Below, one piece after another: positions 19,782 to 28,409 of a stretch of DNA of 64,000 bases (position 1 is the stretch's first letter; each line of letters opens with the position of its first letter). Below the pieces are notes generated by a model that had not been told where the DNA came from, did not search any database, and saw only the letters and a list, made by a program, of their open reading frames with translations. The translations under genes and the position numbers were made by a program. Source of the stretch: Methylobacter luteus IMV-B-3098 (GTDB lineage: Bacteria > Pseudomonadota > Gammaproteobacteria > Methylococcales > Methylomonadaceae); assembly GCF_000427625.1 (NCBI RefSeq), contig NZ_KE386569.1, forward strand, positions 3,880,313-3,944,312, written 5' to 3'.

Positions 19782-20209
19782 GTTTAACTCCTGATTTTGG
19801 TTCTACAACCCTAAGAGGAAAACTCTTACAGAAGGGGCTCTGATGAATAGCTTGGGATAATAATTACTTCTTTTATACAATTTTCAATTGCAAAACAACA
19901 GCGGGGATCCGTCTTTGTGAAAGCTTTTTTGCAAGAGTGCCATGGCTCGTTTCCTTGGATTAAAAATAAGTGTTTATTTAACCGTTCCCGTTCACAATGC
20001 ATCTGCTGTCATTTTCAGAAGATGACATGGCGGCCATGGCCAGCCGGAGACTACGGTCGGATGGCGTGAGGCTGCTGTCTCATGGTTAAAACCATCGGTG
20101 GCAACTTCCTCCACTGGCTATTATTGACTTAAACAGGAGTTTAAATGATTTGGGCTGACAACAATCCCCTGTACGGCAACTTTATAATCAATCGTTAGGC
20201 CGAGGAACT
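19782..20209. other. Intergenic, divergent promoters only
   Basis: This is the region between the DUF502 gene (minus) and the GNAT gene (plus). I see no gene. A gttaggc core ends 10 bp before the GNAT start (20194-20200). Confidence 0.5.
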
Positions 20210-20668
20210 ATGGATTACGCACTTAGACCCGCTACAGCCGATGATTATGCGTACTGTTACCGTCTCACCAAGAGGAACATGCAGGATTTGTTCTGTAAAC
20301 ACTGGGGAGGCTGGGTTCCAGCCGAGTTCCGTAAAGGATTCGCGGTTGAAAACATATCAATGGTGATTATTGCCGGTAAACGAGCGGGTTACCTCAGCGT
20401 GATCAAAGAACCCTTATCCATTTACATCGACAACATTCAGCTATCTCCCGCTTGGCAAGGTCAAGGGATTGGCGCCAGTCTTTTGAATCGTCTACTCGAC
20501 ACTCATTCAAGAGTCAGCATTCGCCTGACAACCTTTGAAGACAACCCAGCCAAGCGGCTATATGAGCGAATGGGATTTGTCGTTTTGGAAAGAAATGGCA
20601 TGACCGTTAAAATGGAAAAACGGCCCAACAAAGCGGTACACCGGAACCGCTCAAGCAAGCTGGTTTAG
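20210..20668 (+). CDS. GNAT-family N-acetyltransferase
   Basis: The 152-residue protein has the GNAT acetyl-CoA fold: motif A is QLSPAWQGQGIGASLLNRLL (pyrophosphate loop Q-x-x-G-x-G/A), then RLTTFEDNPAKRLYERMGF for motif B. The substrate cannot be told. A strong ribosome site (gagga) precedes the ATG. The last residues (RPNKAVHRNRSSKLV) do not belong to the fold and are encoded by a gcccaac... hairpin sequence like an integron attC end; a gttaggc lies just before the gene. The HAD gene follows by 3 bp. Confidence 0.9.
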   Translation: MDYALRPATADDYAYCYRLTKRNMQDLFCKHWGGWVPAEFRKGFAVENISMVIIAGKRAGYLSVIKEPLSIYIDNIQLSPAWQGQGIGASLLNRLLDTHSRVSIRLTTFEDNPAKRLYERMGFVVLERNGMTVKMEKRPNKAVHRNRSSKLV

Positions 20669-20671
20669 TCG

Positions 20672-21337
20672 ATGGATGTTTATGCTGCCAAAATGTCCAG
20701 GATCTGTGTAATATTTGATTTGGACGGTACGCTTGTGGATAGCGAGGGGCTTTGCAATCAAGCGTTTCTCGATTTACTTCCGCAGCTAAGTGATACGGTG
20801 GAGTCATTGACCCAACGGTATCGCGGCAAAAAGTTGTCCCGGATTTGTGCCGATCTTGAGGACCGTCTTTGCCGGAATTTGCCCGATGCGTTTGAACAAC
20901 ATTATCGCCAGCGTGTTGCGGAACTCTTCTCTCGTGAATTAAAACCGATGCCCGGCGTGCTTGAAATGCTCGAAGTCACGAACTTCCCCAAGTGCATTGC
21001 TTCAAGCGGACCGCCTTTGAAAATCCGTCAGGCACTGCAAGTTAGCGGCCTCGCATCCTATTTTGGTGATAACTTCTTTAGTTCGTATGAAGTGGGGTCT
21101 TGGAAGCCAGAGCCCGGTTTATTCCAGTACGCAGCCAATGCGATGGGCTTTATGCCTGGCCAATGCGTGGTTGTAGAAGATAGCGAAGTTGGGATTGAGG
21201 CAGCCGCGGCAGCAGGAATGAAAGCATTCCGGTATGTGCGAAAGGGTGAAGCCTCGCCGTGTCGAACCGGAGACGAAATGTCATTTGATGATATGTTGCA
21301 GCTTCCCCAATTGCTCGCTCACTTTGCTGAGCGCTAA
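20672..21337 (+). CDS. HAD-superfamily phosphatase (YieH-like)
   Basis: A 221-residue cytosolic phosphatase with all four HAD motifs: FDLDGTLVDSE (nucleophile and acid/base Asp), IASSGP (motif II), the KPEPGLF lysine (motif III) and VVVEDSEVGIEAA (motif IV). The helical cap between motifs I and II places it in subfamily I, near beta-phosphoglucomutase, YieH and YfbT type sugar-phosphate phosphatases. The true start may be Met8 at 20693, as the residues before it are not conserved. It follows the GNAT gene almost directly. Confidence 0.9.
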   Translation: MDVYAAKMSRICVIFDLDGTLVDSEGLCNQAFLDLLPQLSDTVESLTQRYRGKKLSRICADLEDRLCRNLPDAFEQHYRQRVAELFSRELKPMPGVLEMLEVTNFPKCIASSGPPLKIRQALQVSGLASYFGDNFFSSYEVGSWKPEPGLFQYAANAMGFMPGQCVVVEDSEVGIEAAAAAGMKAFRYVRKGEASPCRTGDEMSFDDMLQLPQLLAHFAER

Positions 21338-21394
21338 ATCAGCAGCTATTAACGAACCAAAGGGTTAGCTGTAAAACAGGTACGGTAAAATGTA

Positions 21395-21940
21395 TTACCT
21401 TTTAGGCGTATGGCTGTAGAAATTAGTGAACAGTTGAACCACGATGAAGATCATGGTCTGGGTCACCCGGATGGCCGGTGCCCGGCCGGGGCTTTCCTCC
21501 GCGAAGTCTTCGGTGGCTTGATTCAGGTATCTGACCAGGCCCGGCTGCGGGCTGCCCTGGGCCGAGCGCTGCAGGAACCGATCTTGCAACCTGGCCCTGA
21601 TCTTTTCGTCCATGTCCCGCTCATTGATCAGCGATTGCAGTTCAGCCTCCAGCAGCATGGCCTGCTTCTCCAGCCAATCGAAGTCCATGCCTTCCTGAGA
21701 GGGCAGGGGACCGAAGGCTTTCTGGAAGACGCATAGCACGTCAAAGCACAGGGTCAGGAACAGATGCGACATATCTTCATTCTGCTCGGCGAGGACGGCA
21801 GGAAAAATGTTGAATACGGCTTGCGACAGAGCCGCTTGGTCAAGCTGAAACCGTTCTATGATTTCGCTGACTTCTTCCGCATCCAAGCTCTTGGCATATT
21901 CGAGGGCTTGATAAAGTTCGGGGCCATCAAGTTCGCGCAT
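21395..21940 (-). CDS. Hypothetical helical protein
   Basis: I use the ATG at 21940 (MRELDGPELYQALEYAKSL, 181 aa); the longer frame to 22012 needs a TTG. The protein is acidic and alpha-helical, without a signal peptide. The C-terminus (RVTQTMIFIVVQLFTNFYS) has a hydrophobic segment that could be a tail anchor. No family was recognised. Codon use and length support a real gene. Confidence 0.65.
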   Translation of the reverse strand: MRELDGPELYQALEYAKSLDAEEVSEIIERFQLDQAALSQAVFNIFPAVLAEQNEDMSHLFLTLCFDVLCVFQKAFGPLPSQEGMDFDWLEKQAMLLEAELQSLINERDMDEKIRARLQDRFLQRSAQGSPQPGLVRYLNQATEDFAEESPGRAPAIRVTQTMIFIVVQLFTNFYSHTPKR

Positions 21941-22273
21941 AGTGTCACTTTGATATAAAAACGGTATAAAAAGTTTACCTGAATAGTGCCGGTTATGGTT
22001 CAGTTTGGCCAATGCGATGAGCCTTATTAAGAGGTTAAATCGGTATCAATCAGGCGCTTGTTTGGTGCCAATAAGGCTCCTGATTGCCAGGTCCATTAAT
22101 CGGCATGGAATAAATTTTATTCTCCAGGATGACCATTAGCCGAATGACCGATTCATCAATGGTTTCCGGCGGTTGGATACTTTTCTGAATGAGGTCTGGC
22201 CAATTTTTAGTCAATTTAACTAAATTCTATACTTTACAAAAGGTTAGCCAACATTATGACAAATTGATGACAA

Positions 22274-22300
22274 GGTTATCCACAGATTTTGTGGATAACC
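22274..22300. repeat. Palindrome of two facing DnaA-box-like sequences
   Basis: Two 11-bp arms (ggttatccaca and tgtggataacc) face each other across a 5-base loop. Each arm holds a perfect ttatccaca DnaA-box consensus. It could be a DnaA-titrating site, an old origin fragment or merely a hairpin. No dnaA, dnaN, parA or other origin genes are nearby. Confidence 0.7.
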
Positions 22301-22361
22301 TCTTTATGTAAGGAATGTGCATCAAATAACTTCCACAAGTAGGCTGAGGATTTTCCAAGAT

Positions 22362-22405
22362 AAGCGCGGATTTATCCGCGCAGTGCGAATGAATTCGCAC
22401 CTACA
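22362..22405. repeat. Two short palindromes (REP-like)
   Basis: gcgcggatttatccgcgc is followed within a few bases by gtgcgaatgaattcgcac. The second type recurs at about 26294-26339 and 29279-29297. Confidence 0.65.
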
Positions 22406-22742
22406 ATTTTCTGATTTACTTCATGCTCATTACTAAGCAAGCGGATATTCATCTTGATCCACTAAGCTCAAGCTTGGCTTCTTTGCTGCTGGCTATAGCC
22501 TTTTTCAAGCACCAGCCCGGCCCGTATCTTAATCTGAATTCCAGGCTGTATTTCGGCCGATTAATTCCCATGCTCATCTCTATCTGCAATATAAATTCTG
22601 CCTCTAGAAGTGTGCCCGCGATTATTTAATCCATTTCAGTTGTCCAGTTTTGGTGCGTATACACTTTATTTCGGTGCAAAGAACGCGGCGCGGTTTAGGT
22701 AAAGTCTCACTGAACCACGTTAAGCAGTTGGATTAAACTGAT

Positions 22743-22758
22743 TGGCATAATCTGTGCT
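22743..22758 (+). promoter_or_regulatory. Putative sigma-54 promoter
   Basis: The sequence ttggcataatctgtgct has GG and GC dinucleotides exactly 10 bp apart, as required for RpoN (-24/-12). Two ggtgc half-sites like those of NtrC lie about 90 and 70 bp upstream (22651-22656 and 22673-22678). It would drive the formate/nitrite channel and cyanase genes under nitrogen control. Confidence 0.45.
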
Positions 22759-22772
22759 GTAAAATAAGGACG

Positions 22773-22904
22773 GTGCAATGGCGCACCCTCTTTCCCCCTC
22801 AACAATGGCGTTGAAAAGTCGCTTGTTTTAAATAAGCGGCGATAACTTTACTCGTCTATTGTTCCCGCCTTGATTTGAATTAGGTTTTACAAAGAACGAG
22901 TAAA
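22773..22904 (+). promoter_or_regulatory. Structured mRNA leader before the formate/nitrite channel gene
   Basis: Hairpins are visible in order: ggtgcaatggcgcacc (22772-22787); cgctt...aagcg near 22820-22838; and a 9-bp long-range pair tttactcgt (22847-22855) with acgagtaaa (22896-22904). No known riboswitch consensus was recognised. Confidence 0.4.
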
Positions 22905-23020
22905 AAACGCTCGTTTCAAGGGGACCAAGCTTGCGAAAACAGGCGCAATCAAAACGAATGAAGGTGTTCTTGATCCAAGGCCTCCATTCATTGTATCCCT
23001 AATTTTTTTAAAGGTGAGTT

Positions 23021-23848
23021 ATGTCCTATTTGATTCCTTCAGAATTTGTCACAAAGATGGTCGATGCCGGTGAATCCAAAATCTTCATGTCAACCAGAGA
23101 TACCTTGATCAGGGCTTATATGGCCGGTGCGATCCTGGCGTTGGCTGCCGTATTCGCGGTCGCTATTTCTGTCCAGACTGGCTCTCCAATTTTTGGTGCA
23201 ATTTTATTTCCCGTTGGTTTTTGCATGCTGTATTTACTAGGCTTCGATCTTCTGACCGGTGTTTTTGTTTTGACGCCGCTGGCATGGCTTGATAAACGTC
23301 CAGGCGTGACCATTGACGGTATTCTTAGGAACTGGGGCTTAGTTTTTTCAGGCAATTTTCTAGGCGCCTTAACCGTGGCGGTTATGATGTCGATTGTCTT
23401 CACCTACGGTTTCTCCGTTGAGCCCGATGCAGTCGGTAAAAAGCTTGCCGGCATCGGTGAAGCGCGAACGCTGGGCTATGCGAAATATGGCGTGGCCGGC
23501 TGGTTCACGATCTTTATCAGAGGCATGCTTTGTAACTGGATGGTATCGACGGGTGTGGTTGGGGCGATGATTTCCTCGTCCGTCAGCGGCAAGGTGATCG
23601 CCATGTGGATGCCGATCATGCTGTTCTTTGGCATGACTTTCGAGCACTCGGTGGTTAACATGTTTCTGTTTCCATCCGGTTTGATTATGGGGGGAAATTT
23701 CTCGATTATGGATTATTTTATATGGAATGAGATTCCGACTGTTTTGGGTAATCTGGTCGGCGGACTGGCGTTTACCGGGTTGACGTTATATTCCACGCAT
23801 GTAAAAACCGCACCTAAACGCTCCTTCGTTGCGAGGAAGGAAGCTTAA
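23021..23848 (+). CDS. Formate/nitrite transporter family channel (FocA/NirC type)
   Basis: The 275-residue protein has six membrane helices and an inner repeat typical of the pentameric FNT channels. Family motifs are visible: FPVGFCMLYLLGFDLLTG in the first half and RGMLCNWMVSTGV...MWMPIMLFFGMTFEHSVVNMF in the second, with the central His in the EHSVVNM loop. It passes small monovalent anions such as nitrite or formate. The neighbour is cyanase, so nitrite or perhaps cyanate/bicarbonate are the likely substrates; that is inference. A ribosome site (aaaggtgag) lies just upstream. Confidence 0.93.
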   Translation: MSYLIPSEFVTKMVDAGESKIFMSTRDTLIRAYMAGAILALAAVFAVAISVQTGSPIFGAILFPVGFCMLYLLGFDLLTGVFVLTPLAWLDKRPGVTIDGILRNWGLVFSGNFLGALTVAVMMSIVFTYGFSVEPDAVGKKLAGIGEARTLGYAKYGVAGWFTIFIRGMLCNWMVSTGVVGAMISSSVSGKVIAMWMPIMLFFGMTFEHSVVNMFLFPSGLIMGGNFSIMDYFIWNEIPTVLGNLVGGLAFTGLTLYSTHVKTAPKRSFVARKEA

Positions 23849-23865
23849 TGGTCCCCGGAAGCGAT

Positions 23866-23917
23866 AAGCTTGGGCATTTTCCCGAAGCGTTTTGTACATA
23901 GGGAAAATGCAAAGCTT
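23866..23917. repeat. Long hairpin between the FNT and cyanase genes
   Basis: The arm aagcttgggcattttccc (23866-23883) pairs with gggaaaatgcaaagctt (23901-23917) with a small bulge. It has no T run, so it is more likely an RNA-processing or stability element than a terminator. Confidence 0.6.
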
Positions 23918-24007
23918 TCCGACAACGTAATTTCCATGATTAAAGCCTCCGCCCGATGAATGCCGGGGCTTTAAACAATCACTGTTTAATTTGCAAAGGA
24001 GTTCACC

Positions 24008-24451
24008 ATGACACGCAACGAAGTGACCGAATTGATCATCACGCAAAAACTGCGCAAACAACTGACATGGCCTCAACTGGCCGACGCCATCGGCCAGAGC
24101 AAGGAATGGACAACAGCAGCCCTGCTGGGACAGATGACACTTAACGCCGAACAGGCCGCCAAGGTTGGCGCAATGCTGGAGTTGCCCGCCGAGGCTGTCG
24201 AACAACTCCAAGTGGTCCCGTACAAGGGCTCCCTGTCCACCACTGTGCCGACCGACCCGTTGATTTACCGTTTCTACGAGCTGGTCAACGTCTATGGCAC
24301 CACTTTTAAAGCATTGATTCACGAAGAGTTCGGTGACGGCATTATGAGTGCCATCGATTTCAGCATGGATCTTCAACGTGAGCCCGATCCCAAGGGAGAC
24401 CGCGTCAGGATCGTGATGAGCGGCAAGTTTCTGCCGTACAAGAGTTATTAA
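24008..24451 (+). CDS. cynS: Cyanate hydratase (cyanase)
   Basis: Cyanase turns cyanate and bicarbonate into ammonia and CO2, detoxifying cyanate and supplying nitrogen. The protein is 147 residues, the normal family size. The N-terminal helix-turn-helix-like domain is followed by the catalytic domain with YRFYELVNVYGTTFKALIHE, holding Arg88 and Glu91, and Ser114 in GIMSAIDF, the three active-site residues of E. coli CynS (R96, E99, S122). A strong ribosome site (aggag) precedes it. It sits between the formate/nitrite channel and the PP2C-kinase gene. Confidence 0.98.
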   Translation: MTRNEVTELIITQKLRKQLTWPQLADAIGQSKEWTTAALLGQMTLNAEQAAKVGAMLELPAEAVEQLQVVPYKGSLSTTVPTDPLIYRFYELVNVYGTTFKALIHEEFGDGIMSAIDFSMDLQREPDPKGDRVRIVMSGKFLPYKSY

Positions 24452-24494
24452 GGGTTGCAGCCTCATACGCCGACAATCCGCCGGAATGTAAAAA

Positions 24495-26252
24495 ATGCCC
24501 AGTCAATTGAAAATCTCCGTGGGCCAATATTCCGATAAAGGCCGTAAGGAAACCAATCAGGATTTTCACGGTGTTTATATCCCGAAGGAACCGCAGTTGA
24601 GTTCAAAAGGCATTGCCATTGCCCTGGCCGACGGGATCAGCAGCAGCGATGTCAGCCATATTGCCAGTCAAGCTGCTGTGGCAGGCTTTCTGGAGGATTA
24701 TTTTTGTACCTCGGAAGCCTGGTCGGTCAAGAAGTCGGTACAACGGGTTTTGATGGCCAGCAATTCATGGCTGTATTCCCAAACCCGGCAAAGCCGGTAT
24801 TGTTACGATATGGACAGGGGGTATGTCTGTACCTTAAGCGCTATGGTGATCAAATCCACCACCGCGCATATTTTTCATGTGGGCGATACCCGGATCTACC
24901 GATTACGTGACCAGGATCTGGAACAGCTCACCCATGATCATCGGCTTTGGGTTTCGCAAGATAAAAGCTACCTTAGCCGCGCCCTGGGGATCGATTCCCA
25001 TCTTGAAATTGATTATCAAGCCCTGCCTGTGGCAAAAGGCGACATTTTCTTGTTCGCGACCGATGGCGTTTATGAGTATGCCAGCTCGCGTTTCATCGTC
25101 CAAGCCATCAACGAATCCGGGGATGATCTCGATACCGCGGCAAAAACGATCGTCGATGAAGCTTACCAGCAAGGCAGTACGGATAACCTGACGCTCCAGA
25201 TCATCAGAGTCGAAAACTTACCCAGACAGGATGCCAAAGAGCTTTATCAGTCGTTAACCGAACTGCCGTTCCCGCCTGTACTGGAAGCACGGGCGCTGTT
25301 TGATGGTTACACCATTGTCAGGGAGCTGCATGCCAGTAGCCGCAGTCACATTTATCTGGCGGTGGATAATGAAACCAGCTCGCAGGTCGTTATAAAAGCC
25401 CCGTCCATTGACCTTCGGGGCGATCCGGCTTACCTGGAACGCTTTCTGATGGAAGACTGGATCGCCCGGCGCATCAATAATGCGCATGTGCTCAAACCTT
25501 GTGCACAGACGCGCAAATGCAACTTTCTATACGTCGCCACGGAATTCATCGACGGCCAGACCTTGAGGCAGTGGATGATCGACAATCCGAAACCGGACCT
25601 GGAAACCGTACGTGGGATTATCGAACAAATAGCAAAAGGCTTGAGGGCTTTTCACCGGCTGGAAATGCTGCATCAGGATTTGAGACCCGACAATATCATG
25701 ATCGATAGCACCGGCACAGCGAAGATCATTGATTTTGGTTCTACGAGAGTCGCGGGCATTATGGAAATGGCAATACCCATTAAGCAAAACCCTATACTCG
25801 GCACCGTCCAATATACCGCCCCGGAGTATTTTCTGGGGGAACAGGCTTCCGAGCGCTCGGATCTATTTTCATTGAGTGTGATCGCTTATCAAATGCTGAC
25901 CGGCAAGCTGCCTTATGGCGCCGAAGTGGCCAAATGTAAGACTAAAGCAGCGCAAAACAAATTAATGTATACCTCTGTGCGGTATGAGAACCGCGAAATT
26001 CCAGCCTGGGTTGATGATGCCATTAGGAAGGCGGTACATTTGAATCCATGCAAACGTTACCAGGACTTATCCGAGTTCATATTTGACCTGCGCCATCCGA
26101 ATCAAGCGTTTCTGAATAAGACCCGTCCACCGCTTCTGGAACGTAACCCAGTGGCTTTCTGGAAAGGCCTTTCCTTTATACTGGGAGTTATCATCGTGGC
26201 ATTATTGGCTGATGTTACGCAGACAATTTGTCCATACGTCAAGCATCTGTAG
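24495..26252 (+). CDS. Bifunctional PP2C-type phosphatase / Ser-Thr kinase with C-terminal membrane anchor
   Basis: The 585 residues hold a PP2C phosphatase (about 1-245; ETNQDFHG, IALADGISSS, HVGDTRIYRL, FATDGVYE, GSTDNLT) and a protein kinase (about 270-540; ATP-site lysine in SQVVIKAP, catalytic loop LHQDLRPDNIMI, IIDFGSTR, TAPEYF). The catalytic loop has HQD in place of HRD. One membrane helix near 553-572 (SFILGVIIVALLADV) anchors the protein. It follows cynS by 43 bp. Such phosphatase-kinase fusions are known next to nitrate/nitrite transport genes, so it may control the channel; target unknown. Confidence 0.93.
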   Translation: MPSQLKISVGQYSDKGRKETNQDFHGVYIPKEPQLSSKGIAIALADGISSSDVSHIASQAAVAGFLEDYFCTSEAWSVKKSVQRVLMASNSWLYSQTRQSRYCYDMDRGYVCTLSAMVIKSTTAHIFHVGDTRIYRLRDQDLEQLTHDHRLWVSQDKSYLSRALGIDSHLEIDYQALPVAKGDIFLFATDGVYEYASSRFIVQAINESGDDLDTAAKTIVDEAYQQGSTDNLTLQIIRVENLPRQDAKELYQSLTELPFPPVLEARALFDGYTIVRELHASSRSHIYLAVDNETSSQVVIKAPSIDLRGDPAYLERFLMEDWIARRINNAHVLKPCAQTRKCNFLYVATEFIDGQTLRQWMIDNPKPDLETVRGIIEQIAKGLRAFHRLEMLHQDLRPDNIMIDSTGTAKIIDFGSTRVAGIMEMAIPIKQNPILGTVQYTAPEYFLGEQASERSDLFSLSVIAYQMLTGKLPYGAEVAKCKTKAAQNKLMYTSVRYENREIPAWVDDAIRKAVHLNPCKRYQDLSEFIFDLRHPNQAFLNKTRPPLLERNPVAFWKGLSFILGVIIVALLADVTQTICPYVKHL

Positions 26253-26271
26253 GGTCGAATTAATTCGACCC
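26252..26271. repeat. Perfect 20-bp palindrome (REP-like)
   Basis: gggtcgaatt directly joined to its reverse complement, right at the end of the PP2C-kinase gene. The same core recurs at about 29342-29361. Confidence 0.75.
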
Positions 26272-26795
26272 GAGACGCCTTGTTAGTCATTTAGTGCGAA
26301 TAGTGCGAATACCCAAAGGGCACAAGTGAATTCGCACCTACGCGGGCATTGGGCCGCTTTCGGTAAAGGAGACTCAGGAACTGTAGTGCTCGGGAGCGGC
26401 AAACGGCATAAAAAGCTACCTGTGCGTAACATCAGTTATTGATTAATTGTTTAGTCCCACAATTAAATGGCTTGGATTGATCTAAAAATAGCGGGAGTTT
26501 CGGGATTCAGGGAGCAATGAATCGTAAAATCCGGTTAAGCATCGGTTCTGTCGCAAAATTTAAACGAAGGTAAATGACGCCTGTCTTGTAGCCCACGTTA
26601 TCCCGCTAAACATTAACGCAACACAACCATTTTATGCACCTGGTCAAAGACCATGATTTGTCGAGCGCCAGTTGCCGGGTCCAGTTCCATGCGGTGTTCG
26701 GCGGCAATTATCTTGACCGGGGGAGAGGAAGGTCCTGTTAGCTGTATCAAAAATCAGGGTGGTTTATACTACATGTACTATTTCTACATCCCATA
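26253..26795. other. Intergenic region with REP-like palindromes
   Basis: No supported gene. Short palindromes of the gtgcgaat/gggtcgaat type lie at 26252-26339. A minus-strand fragment around 26620-26750 encodes EHRMELDPATGARQIMVFDQ before a stop but has no start; it may be a gene relic. The sequence gcgtaacatcagttat at about 26426 recurs at about 29437. Confidence 0.5.
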
Positions 26796-27902
26796 ATGCA
26801 CACTATGAATGAATGGTTTTTTTCTTTTAATAATATAGTCAGCGGCCCCTATGCATTGGACTATGCAAAAACTTTTGCCCGTGAACATCAAGGCGCTTAT
26901 TGTTGGTGTCCGCGTTTTCCCGACTGGGTTCCCATTTATGAAGCAACTGAAATCAGACCGATGAAGAAAGACGGCATCACGCCTTTTCCGCCGCCGCCCG
27001 CGCATATGATGTCGCCCAAACCGACAGTATTGCCTGCTGCCTTTCAGTCGGTTAATTTGGTCAATACGCAATCAGACGCCCAGTCTTCCGGTGGTTTTGG
27101 TCAACAAACGGTTACCGCGGGTATCGATTATAAAATTTACGGTCATGAAATGCAGTTTGTGGAAATCGAACTGGATCCGCAAGAGAGCGCAGTCGCGGAA
27201 GCAGGCGCGATGATGTACAAAAGTGCGGATGTAAAAATGGAAACCATTTTCGGTGACGGTTCATCTGCTCAGCAATCCGGCATTATGGGGCTATTGCTGG
27301 GTGCGGGTAAGCGCTTGCTGACTAACGAAAGCCTGTTTGTCACCGTATTTACGCAATCCGCTCAAGGTAAAGGTAAAGTGGCGTTCGCCGCACCTTTTCC
27401 AGGCACTATTCTGGCCTTGAATTTGAACGACTATGACCAAAAACTGATTTGTCAAAAAGACAGTTTTTTAGCTGCGGCCAAGGGTGTGCAGATTGGCATT
27501 CACTTCCAACGTCGTATTTTAACCGGCCTGTTTGGCGGCGAAGGGTATGTCATGCAAAAACTGGAAGGCGATGGCTGGGTGTTTGTTCATGCTGGCGGGT
27601 GCCTGCAAAAAATGGAACTGGCAGTCGGTGAAACGCTGCATGTCGATACGGGATGTCTGGCGGCGATGACCGGCAGCGTTGATTTTGACATTCAACAGGC
27701 GGGCGGAATTAAAACCATGCTGTTTGGCGGCGAGGGCTTGTTTTTTGCCAAGTTAACCGGCCCTGGCACCGTTTGGTTGCAAAGTCTGCCGTTCTCGCGT
27801 TTGGCGGGCAGAATGATTTCAGCTGCGCCGCAAGGCGGTGGCAGGCATCAAGGTGAAGGTTCCATTCTAGGCGGCCTGGGTAATTTACTCGATGGCGATT
27901 GA
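26796..27902 (+). CDS. AIM24 / TIGR00266 family protein with N-terminal GYF-like domain
   Basis: The 368 residues have an N-terminal region like the GYF_2/DUF4339 domain (WFFSFNNIVSGPYALDYAK, AYCWCPRFPDWVPI). A proline-rich linker (FPPPPAH) leads to an AIM24 domain (about 105-350). Characteristic motifs are VEIELDPQESAVAEAGAMMY, GEGYVMQKLEGDGWVFVHAGG, VDTGCLAAM and GGEGLFFAKLTGPGTVWLQS. The family forms a beta-helix-like double barrel of unknown biochemical role, related by name to mitochondrial biogenesis. It appears monocistronic; starts at 26796 and 26805 are both possible. Confidence 0.9.
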   Translation: MHTMNEWFFSFNNIVSGPYALDYAKTFAREHQGAYCWCPRFPDWVPIYEATEIRPMKKDGITPFPPPPAHMMSPKPTVLPAAFQSVNLVNTQSDAQSSGGFGQQTVTAGIDYKIYGHEMQFVEIELDPQESAVAEAGAMMYKSADVKMETIFGDGSSAQQSGIMGLLLGAGKRLLTNESLFVTVFTQSAQGKGKVAFAAPFPGTILALNLNDYDQKLICQKDSFLAAAKGVQIGIHFQRRILTGLFGGEGYVMQKLEGDGWVFVHAGGCLQKMELAVGETLHVDTGCLAAMTGSVDFDIQQAGGIKTMLFGGEGLFFAKLTGPGTVWLQSLPFSRLAGRMISAAPQGGGRHQGEGSILGGLGNLLDGD

Positions 27903-28409
27903 TGCGGTTTAGATGTTTAGGTTTTTAAATTTTTTGCATTCGGCTGTCGCGCAGCATGTTGATGCCCAGACCAAACAAGGCTGACTCGTCTTCCGGACAA
28001 GTCAGCCTCATCCATTCGAAATAAGAACGCTTCCCGGTTTCCAAGCTCCATGGCGGCAGGAAAAACGGGTCCGGAAAGCTATATCTCCCGTGGAGGCGGC
28101 TTAAAATGAGTTGCGGTATGTCCTGGTCATGTTAATAACAATACAGCGGAAAAGAGGGCGGCTTTGTTACAAAATAACGGCTCAATGCGTGTTGTGCTCC
28201 ATTTAGTCAGATACGGCTTGTACGTTTCCTTTCATTGGCCGGCGCTTGGTTAGCGGTTAATTATCAACAGTTTGCCCATCAATAAAATTGATTTTTGCCG
28301 CTATTGACGGCCCGTCAGTCAATAGCCTTCGGGTATGGCATCATAATTGATATGTCATGGATAACAGGGGGTGACAAAAGCCCGGGCAACATTGAGGAAG
28401 CTAAAAACT
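27903..28409. other. Intergenic, hairpin only
   Basis: I see no gene. A 9-bp inverted repeat (aggctgact at 27978-27986 with agtcagcct at 28000-28008) lies 75 bp after the AIM24 gene and may act as a processing hairpin; no T run follows. Confidence 0.5.

Larger units (their letters stand above)
22013..23020. other. Long intergenic region with palindromes and a structured leader
   Basis: There is no supported gene. It contains a palindrome built from two DnaA-box-like sequences (22274-22300), short palindromes at about 22362-22405, a putative sigma-54 promoter (22744-22757), and a transcribed leader of some 250 bp rich in inverted repeats before the formate/nitrite channel gene. Confidence 0.7.

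Noticed and set aside
22423-22629. 68-aa open frame on the plus strand
   Set aside because: No recognisable motif; it lies in a repeat-rich intergenic region and has no ribosome site.
22013-23020. A replication origin at the DnaA-box palindrome
   Set aside because: Only two boxes, with no AT-rich unwinding region next to them and no dnaA, dnaN, gyrB or parAB genes nearby.
26618-26757. Minus-strand coding-like fragment ending before 26618
   Set aside because: About 46 codons with no start other than TTG directly after a TGA; possible relic, but its origin cannot be identified.
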